From: Nymphaea colorata
Taxonomy: Eukaryota > Streptophyta > Magnoliopsida > Nymphaeales > Nymphaeaceae
Assembly (NCBI RefSeq): GCF_008831285.2
Contig: NC_045147.1
Coordinates: 436,001 to 500,000, forward strand
Length of the DNA: 64,000 nt
Reading direction: 5' to 3'
Shown: one piece after another, positions 35,601 through 47,075 of the stretch
How positions within the stretch are numbered: the first letter of the stretch is position 1
How the letters are laid out: the number at the start of each line of letters is the position of its first letter
Notes under the pieces: model-generated
The model's database searches: none
Told to the model about the DNA's origin: nothing
The model's input: the letters and a program-made list of their open reading frames with translations, nothing else
Position numbers and translations under genes: made by a program

Positions 35601-36362
35601 AGGTGGTAGGCTCTTGCCTTCTTTTACAGCAGCAGATATGCTTTCTGATTTAAGACGTATATGAAGTTGACGTTGCCTTTTTTAATAATGAATAAGCATA
35701 AGCTTTAGAAATTGATGGAGTAGGTTCCATGAGAAGTATTTGGCTGCGGATAGCTGTAACTTTCATTCAAACCAGTTAAAAACTGAATCAATGGATCATG
35801 TTGTTGAATGTCAATAGCCTTTGTCATCACTTCACACTCGCAAGACAACAATGTAAAGTAAGAATCATACTCATCCCATAAAGCCTTAATCTAGGTAAAA
35901 TATGTACCAATGGATGATTGACCTTGCTTGCAATTGATGGCTTGTTGTTGGATTTGATAAAGTTGTGGGGCATTGGACTGAGAAAACCTGTTTTTTAAGT
36001 CTTCCCATACATCAGCTGCATTCTTAGCATATGCCACAGTGGTTGACAATGACTTGTGAAGAGAGTTAAGAAGCTATGATAAAACCATATTATTGCATCT
36101 TTTCCAAGAGATAACTAAAGATGATGGTGCAGTAGGTTTCTTAATGGAAACATCTACGAAACCCAACTTGTTCTTGGCCGATACCATTATCATGGCAGGT
36201 TTCCGAACTTCATAATTATCTCCAGTCAATTGTTGAGAAATGAGAGACATACCTAGATTGTCGAGTGGTGTAAATAATACGGGTTATCATCCTCTTGAGA
36301 AAAGGATTCAGACACTCCATGCTGGTTAATTGATGCCACCATGGCTGTGCTTAGACCATCAT
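35601..36362 (-). pseudogene. copia gag remnant
   Basis: Position between the protease and the primer binding site, and short minus-strand matches to copia gag (for example the KAYDGLSTAMVAS-like start near 36330-36360 and NNMVLS / SLTTVAYAKNAADVWEDLK-like stretches at 35990-36090), identify it. No long frame remains. Confidence 0.6.
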
Positions 36363-36376
36363 AAGCTCTGATACCA
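36363..36376 (-). promoter_or_regulatory. Primer binding site, initiator Met-tRNA type
   Basis: The minus strand reads TGGTATCAGAGCTT immediately inside the 5' LTR end, the usual plant retrotransposon site complementary to the 3' end of initiator methionine tRNA. Confidence 0.9.
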
Positions 36377-36456
36377 TGATAAACACAGTGGGGAAAAGAG
36401 TGAAAGACACGATGGAATGGCAATCAATGTCATGATAACGGATCTTTCACCGACAC

Positions 36457-36528
36457 ACGTCAAATGTTGGTAAAAGTTACGGCAAAACTTTCACGTCAAA
36501 TGTTGGTAAAAGTTACGGCAAAACTTTT
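36457..36528. repeat. Perfect 36-bp tandem duplication
   Basis: acgtcaaatgttggtaaaag at 36457 recurs identically at 36493, each followed by ttacggcaaaacttt. It sits in DNA rich in ggtaaa / tttacc inverted words (36440-36575), possibly the end of a DNA transposon that I could not delimit. Confidence 0.95.
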
Positions 36529-36789
36529 ACCAACGTTTTTAAGTAAACCTTTACCGTGCATCGGTAAAGGCTTCCCAAACTCTATAACATTGCCTGAGCC
36601 CTTCTCCTTTCTTCTTTTTCTTTCTTTTCCTTTCTCCTCCCTCTTCTATCCACTGGCGTTTACTGAAGTTTTTGGGCAATTGCAGGTGTTCTTCATCATT
36701 TTTTTATGTCTAAATGATAAAAAGGTAGGTTGCTCGAACTTAATGTTAAGTTTTTTCTATTCGTGAATGACTTTAGGTTATGAAATTGT
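36529..36789. other. Unassigned
   Basis: Contains accaacgttttt and tttaccgtgcatcggtaaag inverted words, then a TC-rich stretch (36600-36660). No gene is recognised. Confidence 0.4.
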
Positions 36790-37990
36790 TTTAGTGTGAT
36801 TTTTGTGCGCAAACCTTGGAAACCCACTCTTAACTTGCTTCACTTGGATGTAAGTAGATTTTTTTAATTAATATGGCACAAAAATCAAAGTCCAAGACAC
36901 ATCAATTTGTTAGAAGCTAGAAAAATCCCATTTGTTCTTCAAAAAAGCCTATATAGGAAATATTTTAGCACAATAGCTATGCCAGCTCATCAAGAAAAGA
37001 ATTGATTCAAGTTGAACAACCATTTAATTAAGTTCAGTATTCCATTAAATTGGTTGCAATCTGTATTGGGGTTTAACTTTTTAACACCTAAACTGATGTA
37101 CTTTTTGGTCTCTGTATTTGTTTTTTCAACATAAAACTGATCAGGCATGCCATTTATATTCTTCATATATAGAAAATGGAATCTCGGCCAAATGCACTAT
37201 TCATAATGATAAAAGTGCATAATTAGAAAGAATCTAGGGATAAAATCAGGCTATTCAAAACAAATTAATGTCGATATTTTATGACAGTGAGATGCCTTTA
37301 CCATAACAGAAGAAGCCAGAAGAAGTAAGAAACAAGGTTACAGAAAAAAGATGAATGGGCAACCAACTTCCCTGCATGGGAGAAGAGAAACAAAAAAAAA
37401 GCCATCCATTTATTTTCCCTTTGGAACTGCAATTAGACCTATAAATATAGCCAATTATATGTAGGTGAGGAAAACTTTGTCTCAAAATGTAGGAGCTAAG
37501 AGAGATGACCTTGATAAAAGTGAGCGCTGGGAAATCAAGCTGATCATTTGGCCGATGAGTGGTGAGACTACTTTTCATTTTGTTTGCTTATTTCTTCAAT
37601 CTGGTTGCTTTTGATGATTTGAAAACTACAGCAGTATCCTTCAATTTAGATGAGCAAGATTAGCAGATTCAAGACAAGGTGAGCACTGTCATGGTTGCTC
37701 TTAATGCATGATGCCCATCTTTCTCTGTGGTCGAAATGTCCCAGAAGCAAAATTTGGAAGACGAGAGATGCTTAGATGCAAGCGATGATGTGCAATTGAC
37801 ATCCTCAAACACGGCAAAATCAAGAGAATTTCCTTTTCAGCCATTTTCAAGGAAGTCCGATCATCTTCAACCGATGAAACTCGCACATTCACGTCAAATT
37901 CTCTTCCATATAACGTGGATCGTCGTTCACATGGTGTTCCACTCATTCATGCATGGTTCGAACAGGTGGCTGAACCCGGGAATTGATGGC
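36790..37990. repeat. Dispersed unit U, copy 4
   Basis: Same block order as copies 2 and 3, including ttaattaatatggcaca, the TATA-like cctataaatata at 37438-37449, aaaatgtaggagctaag and ggccgatgagtggtgagac. Its last third (37727-38014) has an open plus-strand frame containing CLDASDDVQLTSSNTAKS and FSRKSDHLQ, partly echoed in the inverted copy at 38415-38560. I do not recognise the protein, and the homologous frames in other copies carry stops, so I do not call a gene. Confidence 0.7.
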
Positions 37991-38414
37991 AGTGAATTGC
38001 TCTTACATCCTTAATTAATTACTTCTGAATACTTAATTTTGAACTATTGAAGTAGATGCACTCGCCTGCTAATCATGGGCACTAGTACTTATTTAATTTC
38101 TTATGCATTTATTGATTTGGCCTCTCCTCTTATGATTGTGTAGCATTCTCATGAACATAGTGGAAAAGGAGAGAATTCTAGAGTAAAAAATCTTAGATTT
38201 CTATGAAAGTTGAATTGCAAATTTAGAAGAATCTTCTGATAATATACACTATTGAATGTAGAAGACTAATATTCGACCTGTAATGTTTGTCTCTTATTCA
38301 AATATTGGTGTTGAAGATTTTATATTTGGTTTGATGAAGGAGTTTTTTAGGTCACGGCGTGGAAGAAAACATGACGGTGACCAAAGAGGGTAACTAATAT
38401 TCGAGATGGGAGAT

Positions 38415-38560
38415 AAATCTGGCAGGTGCATCTGCGAGTTTGGTGGCGGAAGATGATCGGACTTTCTCGAAAGTGGGTGCAAAGGAGATGTTTCTTGCAT
38501 TCGCCGTGTTTAAGGTTGCAAGTTGCTCGTCATCACAAAGACGCAGTTGTAATTTCCTTC
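38415..38560 (-). repeat. Inverted partial copy of the end of unit U
   Basis: On the minus strand this matches the end of copy 4 (about 37765-37900): gatgatcggactttctcgaa, the cgccgtgtttaaggttgca segment, and agttgctcgtcatcacaaag correspond to reverse-complement blocks of copy 4. Together with copy 4 it forms a spaced inverted repeat of about 140 bp separated by ~500 bp. Confidence 0.7.
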
Positions 38561-39289
38561 GATCAAAGAAGAAACTTTGTAACATGCATGCATGGCCTGC
38601 CGCTTCCCCATCAGGTAAAACCTAGTGAATCTGCTGCTTTGCAATTGCTTCATGCTTCGCAGAAGATGCAGGAAGCAAGTCATGCTTATAACCCATCTGA
38701 TGAGATCAATTTTAGTAAATAAAAAGCATCATTGGGATTATTATTTCACAGTCCCTCACTTGCATGGTGCAAAGACATTTCAATTCATGTTGGGCTTGCC
38801 TTTTTGTATATATAATTACTTCAAAGAAAGACCCCTTGATTAATGCATGGCTTATAAGATCTCACATGTAAATTTACCTTCTCCGAAAGGATACAACAAA
38901 CAATATTTGCCTCTAAAGAACATGGCTTTACCCCACAGACGCCCACACACACACACACACACATACACATATATATATGGATGTTTGTTCAATCACTAAA
39001 AATGAAAATTTAGTCGCACATACACACATAAAATTTGTCCATGTATGTATGTATAAGAAATGTCTTGAACTAGTTCTATGTTGAGATCGATTTTGTCACT
39101 CATTTTGTTCCAACCTAGCTTTGTAGATGTGAACTTCAATTCCTAGTTATTATGAATTTAAAATAAATGATTTTTTTTATTCTACAAAAAAACTGATGTC
39201 TAAAATATTTATCATTTATAATTTACCAAAAAATAATTTTTAGGTTAGTTCATATATTTTCAAACATGTAGGTCACATTTGTGTAGTGA
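38561..39289. other. Non-coding; short CA microsatellite
   Basis: A CA repeat at about 38946-38972 is followed by (TA)n. Nothing else is recognised. Confidence 0.45.
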
Positions 39290-39780
39290 GGTAGAGAAAA
39301 AATGTTTGATATCGTCGGATCTTAAATTTGAGGTGTTGCTATGAAATCCCTTTTATGCAGGGATATAATAAATAACAGTGGATTTGAGATCTACAGGAAA
39401 ATGGTGAGTGATCTGAGATTTTCAATTAATAAATGGCCAAAACATCATATATGAGGTTCAATGGGGAGGTGTTTGACTTCAAATCTTTATATTTGACATC
39501 TATAGGGGTCTTTGATAGCCTCATATCCACAAATTTAGGTCTAACCTTCCTTCCATCTGACCTCAAATATGAGGTTTTGGCCATAAATTAAGGATCTCAA
39601 ATCCTCTTTTTCGTATGGTGGTAAAATCCAGTATTTGATTACATGATGGGTCCCACATAAAAAGATTCTTAGATCAGCTTTGGATCTGAGATTTGGGGAT
39701 ATCAAATACACTATTAGTGATATGATCTCATATCACCTCCAATCTCAGATCCAACATAAACAAACTCTAAGCTGGGGAGA
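39290..39780. repeat. Dispersed repeat with ggatctcaaatcc-type inverted words
   Basis: Direct and inverted variants of ggatctgagattt / aaatctcagatcc recur (39325, 39380, 39410, 39590, 39680, 39750). The segment cctcaaatatgaggttttgg (39562) through atctgagattt (39690) is homologous to 47302-47435, inside the GGTACGGG element (aatctcaaatatgaagtttt, tcaaaatctcaaaccatc, ggatctgagaagg). Ends were not determined; a MITE is the likeliest class. Confidence 0.6.
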
Positions 39781-41204
39781 TGCAAACTTCTTAAACTGCA
39801 AGGTGCTTATATCTATAGTCATATCTATGGCAAAAAGAAAACCTTTTTCAATTTTACCAAGGGAAGGGATAGTTTATATTATAATACCTATCATGATTTT
39901 TCTTAAAATGAGATGTTAGAAATCATTTTTCTTCAAACTTAAAATTAATAAGTTGATCTTCTAATGGTAACAAAATGAAAAACCTAAAATTTCCCATTTT
40001 CTAACTTTTAAAGACAACTAAATAGTATAGAAAATAAATCTAGTTTTTTTAGAGTCAATACTAACTGTTTGTACAATTGGCGAAGGCACAAAAACTTCCT
40101 AAAAATATATACTATAAGAAATTTGTACTAAAGAATTTCTAAAAGTTGGTTTTCATGGTGAATTTTGCATTTACGAGTACTTCAAAACTCAAGGGCAATA
40201 TACATACACAATGTCTAGTAAGTTTTTTATTTTAAAATTAAAAAGTTGCTATGCTTGTCTTATTTCTTAAATTAATTTTGGTGCTATCTAACCCTATTAA
40301 TTTTCTCCGAACCAATTTTTCATTATAAATTTTGCAGCTCAAAAGTTTAAAATGAACTCATACTACATGACAAAGGGAAAGCGCCATTGCCATTCTTCCT
40401 ATGAAATCGGTGGCAGGTAATGAGAGCCGACGATCTTTCGTCACCGTGGTAATGCATGTCTAAACAGTCAATTATAAGGACCTCTTGCTGCTGGGACTTT
40501 CAGAAAAGCATTGCAACAGGGATTGCTGAAATGATGACAATTCCACCTGTCGCATCGGTGGCTGAGGAAGCTAATCGATGAATGAAGGAGCTCCGATGGT
40601 TAGCAACGACATCGATGGAAGCTGCGTCCATCTCCAACAGTGAATCGTTAGTGCCTGAGCTCCCAAAACCCTGAAGCGGGTTGTATACACACCCTTGGTG
40701 CTTGAAGGTTACATGCATGTCAGCTTTCTATCTGCCATGCCTGCTATTTATCAGCCACCTGCCATGCAGATGCCAAGTCAGTGCTCCGTCTAGGTCAATC
40801 GTGTGGAAGCCGTATCAGCAGTTGAAGTTGATAGACAAGAATGCCCAAAGGAAACAAGCAAAAAACTATCATGTTATGTTAGTCTGTAAGGTCATTATGA
40901 CCAATATACCCCTTGTAAGGTCTTCATGTTAGTCTCTACTAACAGAGCGAGCGGAGGCCATAAATTAAGGTAATCAATCGGAACAGAGCGAGCAAATCGT
41001 CATGGAAGACGGAGCAGAGGCAGTCAAGGTTGTCGGTTGGAGGAGAGCGAGAGGAGTCATCAAAGAAGAGGGAGCGGAGGCGGTATAGCCGTATAGGTTG
41101 TCTATGGGAGCGAAACAAACGGAGTCCATTGGCTGGATAAAACATCAACGATGACAAATTTAAGAAGTTTCATCTAGGTTGGTTTTCCACCCATTTTGTT
41201 ATGT
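39781..41204. other. Mostly unassigned; one unexplained minus-strand frame
   Basis: A minus-strand frame at 40500-40718 (72 residues, with SGTNDSLLEMDAASIDVV and SSFIHRLASSATDATGG) has plausible composition but no family I can name and no supporting exon structure. From 40945 to 41110 a diverged gagcgagcggagg / gagcgagaggagtc motif recurs, probably a decayed short tandem repeat. Other parts are AT-rich and empty. Confidence 0.35.
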
Positions 41205-41725
41205 CGGACGCTATAAGACATGTCATCAAAGATGCTATACTGTCTTCCATGATGCATGTTATAGCTTCTGTTCAGTGACAAAGCGGGTTTGTTCTCTCAA
41301 ATGCTATAGGATGCATTATCAAAGACTATTCTATCTTCAATAACACGTGTTATAGTGTTTGCATCACGAAGGGGTTCGTTATCTCAAATGCTATTGGACA
41401 CGTTATCAAAGATGCTATACTATTTTCGATAGCGCGTGCTCTAGCGTCTAAGATTAGGAAAGGGTTCGTTATCTCAAACATTATCGGACATGTTATTGAA
41501 GACTCTGTACTGTCTTAGATAGAACATGTGATAGCGTTTGAGATGGCGAAGAGGTTCGTTATCTCAAATAATGAAGGGTTCATTTTCTCAAACGCCATTG
41601 GACTTGTTATCGAAGACACGATACTGTCTTCGTAATGAAGGAGTTCGTTATCCAAAATGCTGTCTAACATAACTAAGGGGTGCATGATTTCAGATGCTAT
41701 ACTGTCTTCGATAACACATGCAAGA
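41205..41725. repeat. Diverged ~90-bp tandem repeat, about six units, hairpin-forming
   Basis: The phrase ctatactgtcttcgataaca and its variants occur near 41235, 41322, 41411, 41503, 41612 and 41695. Between them ggttcgttatctcaaatgct and gacacgttatcaaagatg recur. Each unit has complementary halves (gttatcgaagac against gtcttcgataac, plainest at 41600-41635), so single strands could form short hairpins. No coding sequence. Confidence 0.85.
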
Positions 41726-41734
41726 TATGTTGCA

Positions 41735-43990
41735 GTTAGTGTACATCCTCTTCAAAATCATATAGGTAGAATGGACTCGAACCATATGGCTCTAGCAACT
41801 TCTAGTAAATGTCTATGCTTACATTCCACCACACCATTTTTTTGTGGTGTCTCACACAACTATTGATGGATAATGTCATATTCATTAAGGAAATTTATCA
41901 TTTCTTAGCAGATTGAGCTTTGACTAAAGCAAAAAAACCCAAGTCTTGATTGTAAAGACTTGATTTTGCAATTAAAATGAGCTTTGACTAAAGCAAATAA
42001 TAATAATAATAATAATATGCAACATTTCGTATTTATGCCTCGTGAGAAAAACCCAAGTCTCATGAGAGTAATCATCAACTATGCTTAAAAATTAATTTGC
42101 ACAAAAAATAGTAGCTTGGGCATATGACTCCTATATATCAGAATGTATATATCAAATCAAAAGATCTAGAAGTAGAAATTTTACTTAAATTAAATTTCAA
42201 ATGAGTTTGTCTTACATGATGGCAAGAATCACACTAGTAATCTTTATTTAATTTAAAATCTAAGTTGAGATAATCGCAAACTAATTTCATATGAGAAAGT
42301 GACAAATGTCCAAATCTCTTATGTCAAAGCTCTTGTGTAGAAACTGCAAACAAGTGCTCTCTTATGGATGGTGCTTGCCAAAGGATGTAAAGTCTACCTC
42401 TTGCATCACTCAATCCAATCGTCGTCCTCTACACCTCATCCGGCACAACGCAATGGTTAGGGAATAATATTACCCGGCAATTCAATGCTTTAGTAAGTTC
42501 ATTAACAGATGGAAGATTCACCTTGAAAGATGGAATACTAAACACATTATCTATTTCAAAGGAGATTAAAACAATTTGTCAAATATGACAAGCTGATATA
42601 TTCTTACCGATGTTTGGGAGAATACCTGGATCACACGGTTTTAAATCTTAGACAATAGAAGGATTGGCACAAATATACCTCCATTCTCCTCCTGAATCAA
42701 TAACCCATGGAATAGAAATAAAATGAATTGTTGACAAGTTACCTGCACAAGTCACCTTCTCTGATTGATTTTTGACTAGAGAAATGAGTGATTCTTGACT
42801 AGAGAAATGAGCTTGTGATACTCTTCCCTGGTAAAGGTAGGAGTAATGCATTTAGAACTCTACCCCTCATTGTTTGACCCTCCAATACCATTGCTAAAAT
42901 TTGATTGAAGAACAGTTATACCATGTTTTGAAGTAACTGTTGTAACAACGGCTGGTGGTTTGAAACTAGGATCATATAAAGGATGCCTCAGGAAATACCA
43001 GTAAGTCTAAAACATTTCTCTTTTGCATGCCCCACTCCTCTGAAATAACAACAAATCGCTGGGCAGACCGAATGCTAATATTGTTCCTTTGATATTTGGT
43101 GTCATGAGAAATATAATTGTCACCTTGAGTGATAGCCAAAGCGGTAGAACCATCAATAGATGTAACTCGAAAATCAAGCCTCTCATTGTGTTTCTTCTTA
43201 AAGAATGATAGCATATACCTTTTGAATGCTTGTTAGAGATCTAACAATAATATATGGCCCCTAATGGCATTGTAGGAGTCATTATGTCTCATTAAAAATT
43301 GGATGATCTTCTCCCTTTCAATTTGGTCTGAATATATCTTCATCTCTCCACATTAGCACTCGTGGAACTATTGAGTAGGAACTTAATTCATCCCACAAGA
43401 TTTTTATTTTCGTAAGGTATGAGGTGATAGACATTGTTTCGTATGAAGTCAAAATATAGTGCTCTGTATTTGATACATGTGAGGAGCTTGGTTTTGAGTA
43501 TATTGATCCTTCAAGTCTTTCCATATCCCCCTAGCAATCTTAGCATAAGCAAAACTACTTGCAATCTCCTTTCTTACGACATTCATAATCCATGTAAGAA
43601 GCATATTGTTGCATCGAACCCAAAGAAAGGGATTTGGATCATCCTTCTTTGGCTTAGTAATAGAACCATCAATAAAACCAACTAATTTTTTGCATAGGGG
43701 CCATTATCATAGCCCTACTCCAAGTATCATAATTCTCTTCAGTCAGAAGTTGGGACACAAGAATATTTCTATGATTATTAGAATGATGTATGAAAAAGGA
43801 ACTTGTCATGACCTGATAAAAATTGGATCAACTGGAATTGCCTTGGACAGGAGCACCACCAGTCATTGTTTCGTTTTCAGCTATTCCTGTAAAGCTCTAA
43901 TAGCATTTTACAGTCCAAAAAATGAAGGAAGGAAGAAGGTTGACGAGAAAGTAAACGGTGAGAATCCCTTTACTCTCATCCAAGTTTAAT
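41735..43990 (-). mobile_element. Degenerate Ty1/copia element: integrase start, protease, gag, 5' LTR edge
   Basis: Read right to left on the minus strand. A degenerate primer-binding-site complement (agctctaatagca) lies at about 43895-43907, with a presumed LTR to its right. Gag start is at about 43690-43870 (NYDTWSRAMIMAPM). Gag is at 43318-43680 (RGIWKDLKDQY, LWDELSSYSIVP). Gag tail is at 42972-43214. Protease is at 42648-42851 (WVIDSGGEW, where DSGA-DH is altered after DSG). Gag-pre-integrase traces lie at 42190-42330, and integrase ([20 protein letters not shown]) at about 41740-41880. RT and RNase H are missing on the left. A (TAA)n run lies at 41997-42018. Confidence 0.8.
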
Positions 43991-46900
43991 TTCTAAAAAA
44001 TTATACAAGGCAATATATACGAGATAAAATTACAATGATCATTTTACAACGCTAAAAATGGATTTCCTCTCTAGAACCTCGTTGTCACTCTTAGAGAGTC
44101 CAAAAGGTCAGTAAAGATAATGGAAACACAAATACCACATGACCAACTTCCATTTTAGATGGATGGACCTCCAACCTTGCAGCATTAAAAATTAGATCGG
44201 TAGGCTCCTTCCACAATGGTAATTGCGATAGTTTTAATGATTCATCAAAACTTTAGAATTTCTTCAATTATTCTTAACGGTGCCTAAATAAAGATATTTG
44301 TTTCTAGCAGTTCTACCAATTCTAGCATGCCATGTTGATGATGCCTGTATCAAATTTATTTTATCTTTTTTGCAAAACACAGTTCGCAACAGGTTATGAG
44401 TTAATAAAGATGAAGGAAATTAAAACTTTACCTTGCTACATATTTGTACATGGATGAGCCTCTTGAAACTCTATTACTTTCCTAGAAGTGGTATAAGCAC
44501 ATGTATGAGCAATCCCTTCCAAGAATAAAAAAGGGAATGGGTTCAACGGTGGTTTCATTTATATTCTCAAGTGGGTAATGTATTCTTGCCTGCTCATGTG
44601 CTTCATCTGTCCAAGCCATTCCTGTCAATTGCTTGACTGCCAAAAAGATAGTAAAACCCATAAGCAGAAATATAGGAACTGAAATTTTGAAAACATAATC
44701 AGTTTATTAAAAGGAACCCCCGTAGGAGAAATCTGCTGGGTTGCAGGAACACAGCTATATAATGAACCAGGGCTCGTTGAGAGGTTGAATGAAGGTCCTC
44801 AGCATAACTCATAGCTCCAGCAGATGATTCATTGCATATGTTGGTGTTCATCTTTTGTTCCATCTCGCAGAAGTAACTTCAAACCCAAGGTTTGAGAGAA
44901 AAGGCACCATCATCACGTCCTATTGTGGGGAGATGCAGGGAAAAGCAGGAAAGGTGATTCTGTTTGGAATCGTCTCCTAATCCCGAGTTGAAAAACTCAT
45001 GGTTTTCCATCAGGCAACCATCTTGTTGCAGTGGCTGAAAGCTGGCCGTTGCAGGATGCACAACATTTCTGCATGAACAAAGACCAAGAGAGTGCCTAGT
45101 ACTTTGTGAGTTATAGCTTCTCTGTCCCCTGCACTCAAGGATTTAACTGAAAGAAAAAATCAAATATCAAGCATACTGCATGCATATCTAAGTAAAATAA
45201 AAGATAAAAGTAAAAAAAAAAAAAAGCAAGGTAAGATCAAACCTTGCTTTAAGTAGTTTAGTGAGGTATTTGATGGAATCTAGAAAAGGATGGGTTCCCT
45301 GAAACCACCATCACTGCTTGTAAGGTGGACTGCCTTTTGTTCAATTGCAGGTTAATAAGTGCCAACTTAAAATAGGTGTAGTCTTTCACATTTCAATGAA
45401 CAGATCTCTCCTCAATGATTCCCTATTTCTCCAAAGCAATTCTCACAAAAAATAGATTTTTCAAACAAAAAAGTTCACAAGTAAATACAAAATCCAGTGG
45501 GTTCTTCAGAAAATTATATTGTTCTTCACCTGAAAAAACGAAAACCACATTGCTTCTTCACATCAATTGGGAGTTGTTCTTGTATGATATAATCCCTCAA
45601 ATGACTAATACAGAAGACACACACTTTCAAGGTTGTTTTTCACCACGTTCAAGGTTGTTTTTCTCTCATTTTAGTAGCTATTTTGATGAGAAGATGCACA
45701 CTTTTGTCTACACTCAACAATAGGAACAGCAACGAGAACAGTTATAAAATAAAAATTAATCCAAGAGATAAGTACGGTTCATGAGAGAACAATGGCACAA
45801 AACATCTAATGACATTGCAATCAAGACAGCAGGATCATATGATTCAAATAAACACCTATCCCAATTAAGGAAGAAGCAAAGAAGCGACATGAAGTATCTA
45901 GTGTGAAACATGCACAAAAGAATAACATTAAAAAATAATATTAGAAGAGAGAAAAACAAACCACATATATTTTCAAGCTACAAGCAACAAAAATCTTAGC
46001 AGCAGAGTAAACAAATTAGATCCAGCACTTGCTAAATAATGTAAAGCCTATACTATCATATGGATAGACACACGGGTAATATAAGCTACTGACAAGTCAT
46101 AAGGCAAATTGCAACTAAAAAATTAGAAAATCAGATTTAAATGTAATGGGTGCTAATCACTAGTAGAGACATGCCTATATATAAAGGAGAGCAATTGGAG
46201 CACTGCAAACCCTTTAAGTTAGTTGAAAATAAAGCACATAATCAAGCTAGGCAAGTCAATGCACTAGCCTGGTTTATTAGTCTTCAATATGGAGCCCAAC
46301 TTCACATCATTGCAAGGTGAATGTGTACAAACCAACCTCCAATTAGGTTTTGTATTGATTAAGGAGCACAAACTAATAGACATTGCAACAGTAACAATAA
46401 AAGTAGTAGAATTTGACATTTATACTATTTATATTGTCAAAGCTGAGGAAAAAGAACAACACCAAAGAAAGCCTATTTGTAACACGAGGAAATCAGGGAA
46501 ATTCAGAGAAGTTGCCAAAGACAGTTGTACATAATAGCCACTCTACATTTGTAGCAAAAGTTATGTAAAAAGTATGTAAAGAAATCTGAGCTATATAGAT
46601 GGCAACGCACATGTAGGTGTGTGTTTTTGCACAGATATTCTGTTTGACACTATCAACCTCAATCGGGGCATTCGGGAGGTCTTTATCATGCATCCCATGG
46701 CCATTTGTTTTAATTTGTTTGCTTGTGCTTGCTGCCTCAAAAGGATCTTTGTATTCTCTGTTTGAGTTGCTAACTCTCATGCATGCACAAATTTTTCTTT
46801 TCCTTTTTTAATATACGTAACTTACTATTGGAAGCAGTGGATTGAGAACTTGACAACAACGACAGGGGGCGGAGACCATTGAGAGATTAAAGGGAAATCC

Positions 46901-47075
46901 TTTTAACCAGTTGTTTATGGCTGATCTATCCTCAGCAGACCTGTCTAGTTCCAAGCATGTTGTTCCTATATTGTCTCTCTTAGCATTAGGAAGTAAACTA
47001 ATATGCCATTATCTCTTTCTAATATATATTAGAAAGAAGGTATAATGTCACAATGGTATACATCTTAATCCTAAC
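43991..47075. other. Non-TE stretch with possible but unproven exons
   Basis: No transposon domains were found in this 3-kb stretch, unlike its surroundings. On the minus strand, 46493-46780 reads RVSNSNREYKDPFEAASTS then HDKDLPNAPIEVDSV, a composition typical of real exons, but I cannot name it. An A-rich run lies at about 45213-45227, and a small direct repeat (ttcaaggttgtttttc) at 45628-45664. It may hold remnants of a host gene. Confidence 0.3.
44440..45148 (-). pseudogene. Possible remnant of an unrecognised host gene
   Basis: The minus strand has an acceptor-like tttttctttcag ending at 45149, then a 60-codon frame from 45061 (PATASFQPLQQDGCLMENHE, LPTIGRDDGAFSLKPW). A second frame follows (about 44860-44700; MEQKMNTNICNESSAG, DLHSTSQRALVHY), then, after another acceptor-like aaatttcag, VKQLTGMAWTDEAHEQARI and PLENINETTVEPIP. 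Frames are offset and interrupted by stops. The composition looks protein-coding, but no family is recognised. Alternatives are an old gene fragment or chance. Confidence 0.3.

Larger units (their letters stand above)
32166..36437 (-). mobile_element. Nearly complete degenerate Ty1/copia element
   Basis: On the minus strand the order is a short remnant of the 5' LTR (36377-36437), primer binding site, gag, protease, integrase, RT, RNase H, polypurine tract and a complete 3' LTR (32166-32406). The two LTR ends agree (tgataaacac, then gtgaaagacacgatgg / atgaaagacacgatgg). The 5' LTR stops matching after about 60 bp, so its outer part is lost and no target duplication can be shown. The left flank is unit U copy 3. 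The coding region has many stops and frame changes. Confidence 0.88.

Noticed and set aside
40500-40718. 72-codon minus-strand frame with SGTNDSLLEMDAAS
   Set aside because: Plausible composition but no family, no exon borders and no second copy. Mentioned in the region entry and not called a gene.
41205-41725. CRISPR-like or satellite array
   Set aside because: Units are diverged, unevenly spaced and have no unique spacers between identical repeats; the genome is a plant. Kept only as a decayed tandem repeat.
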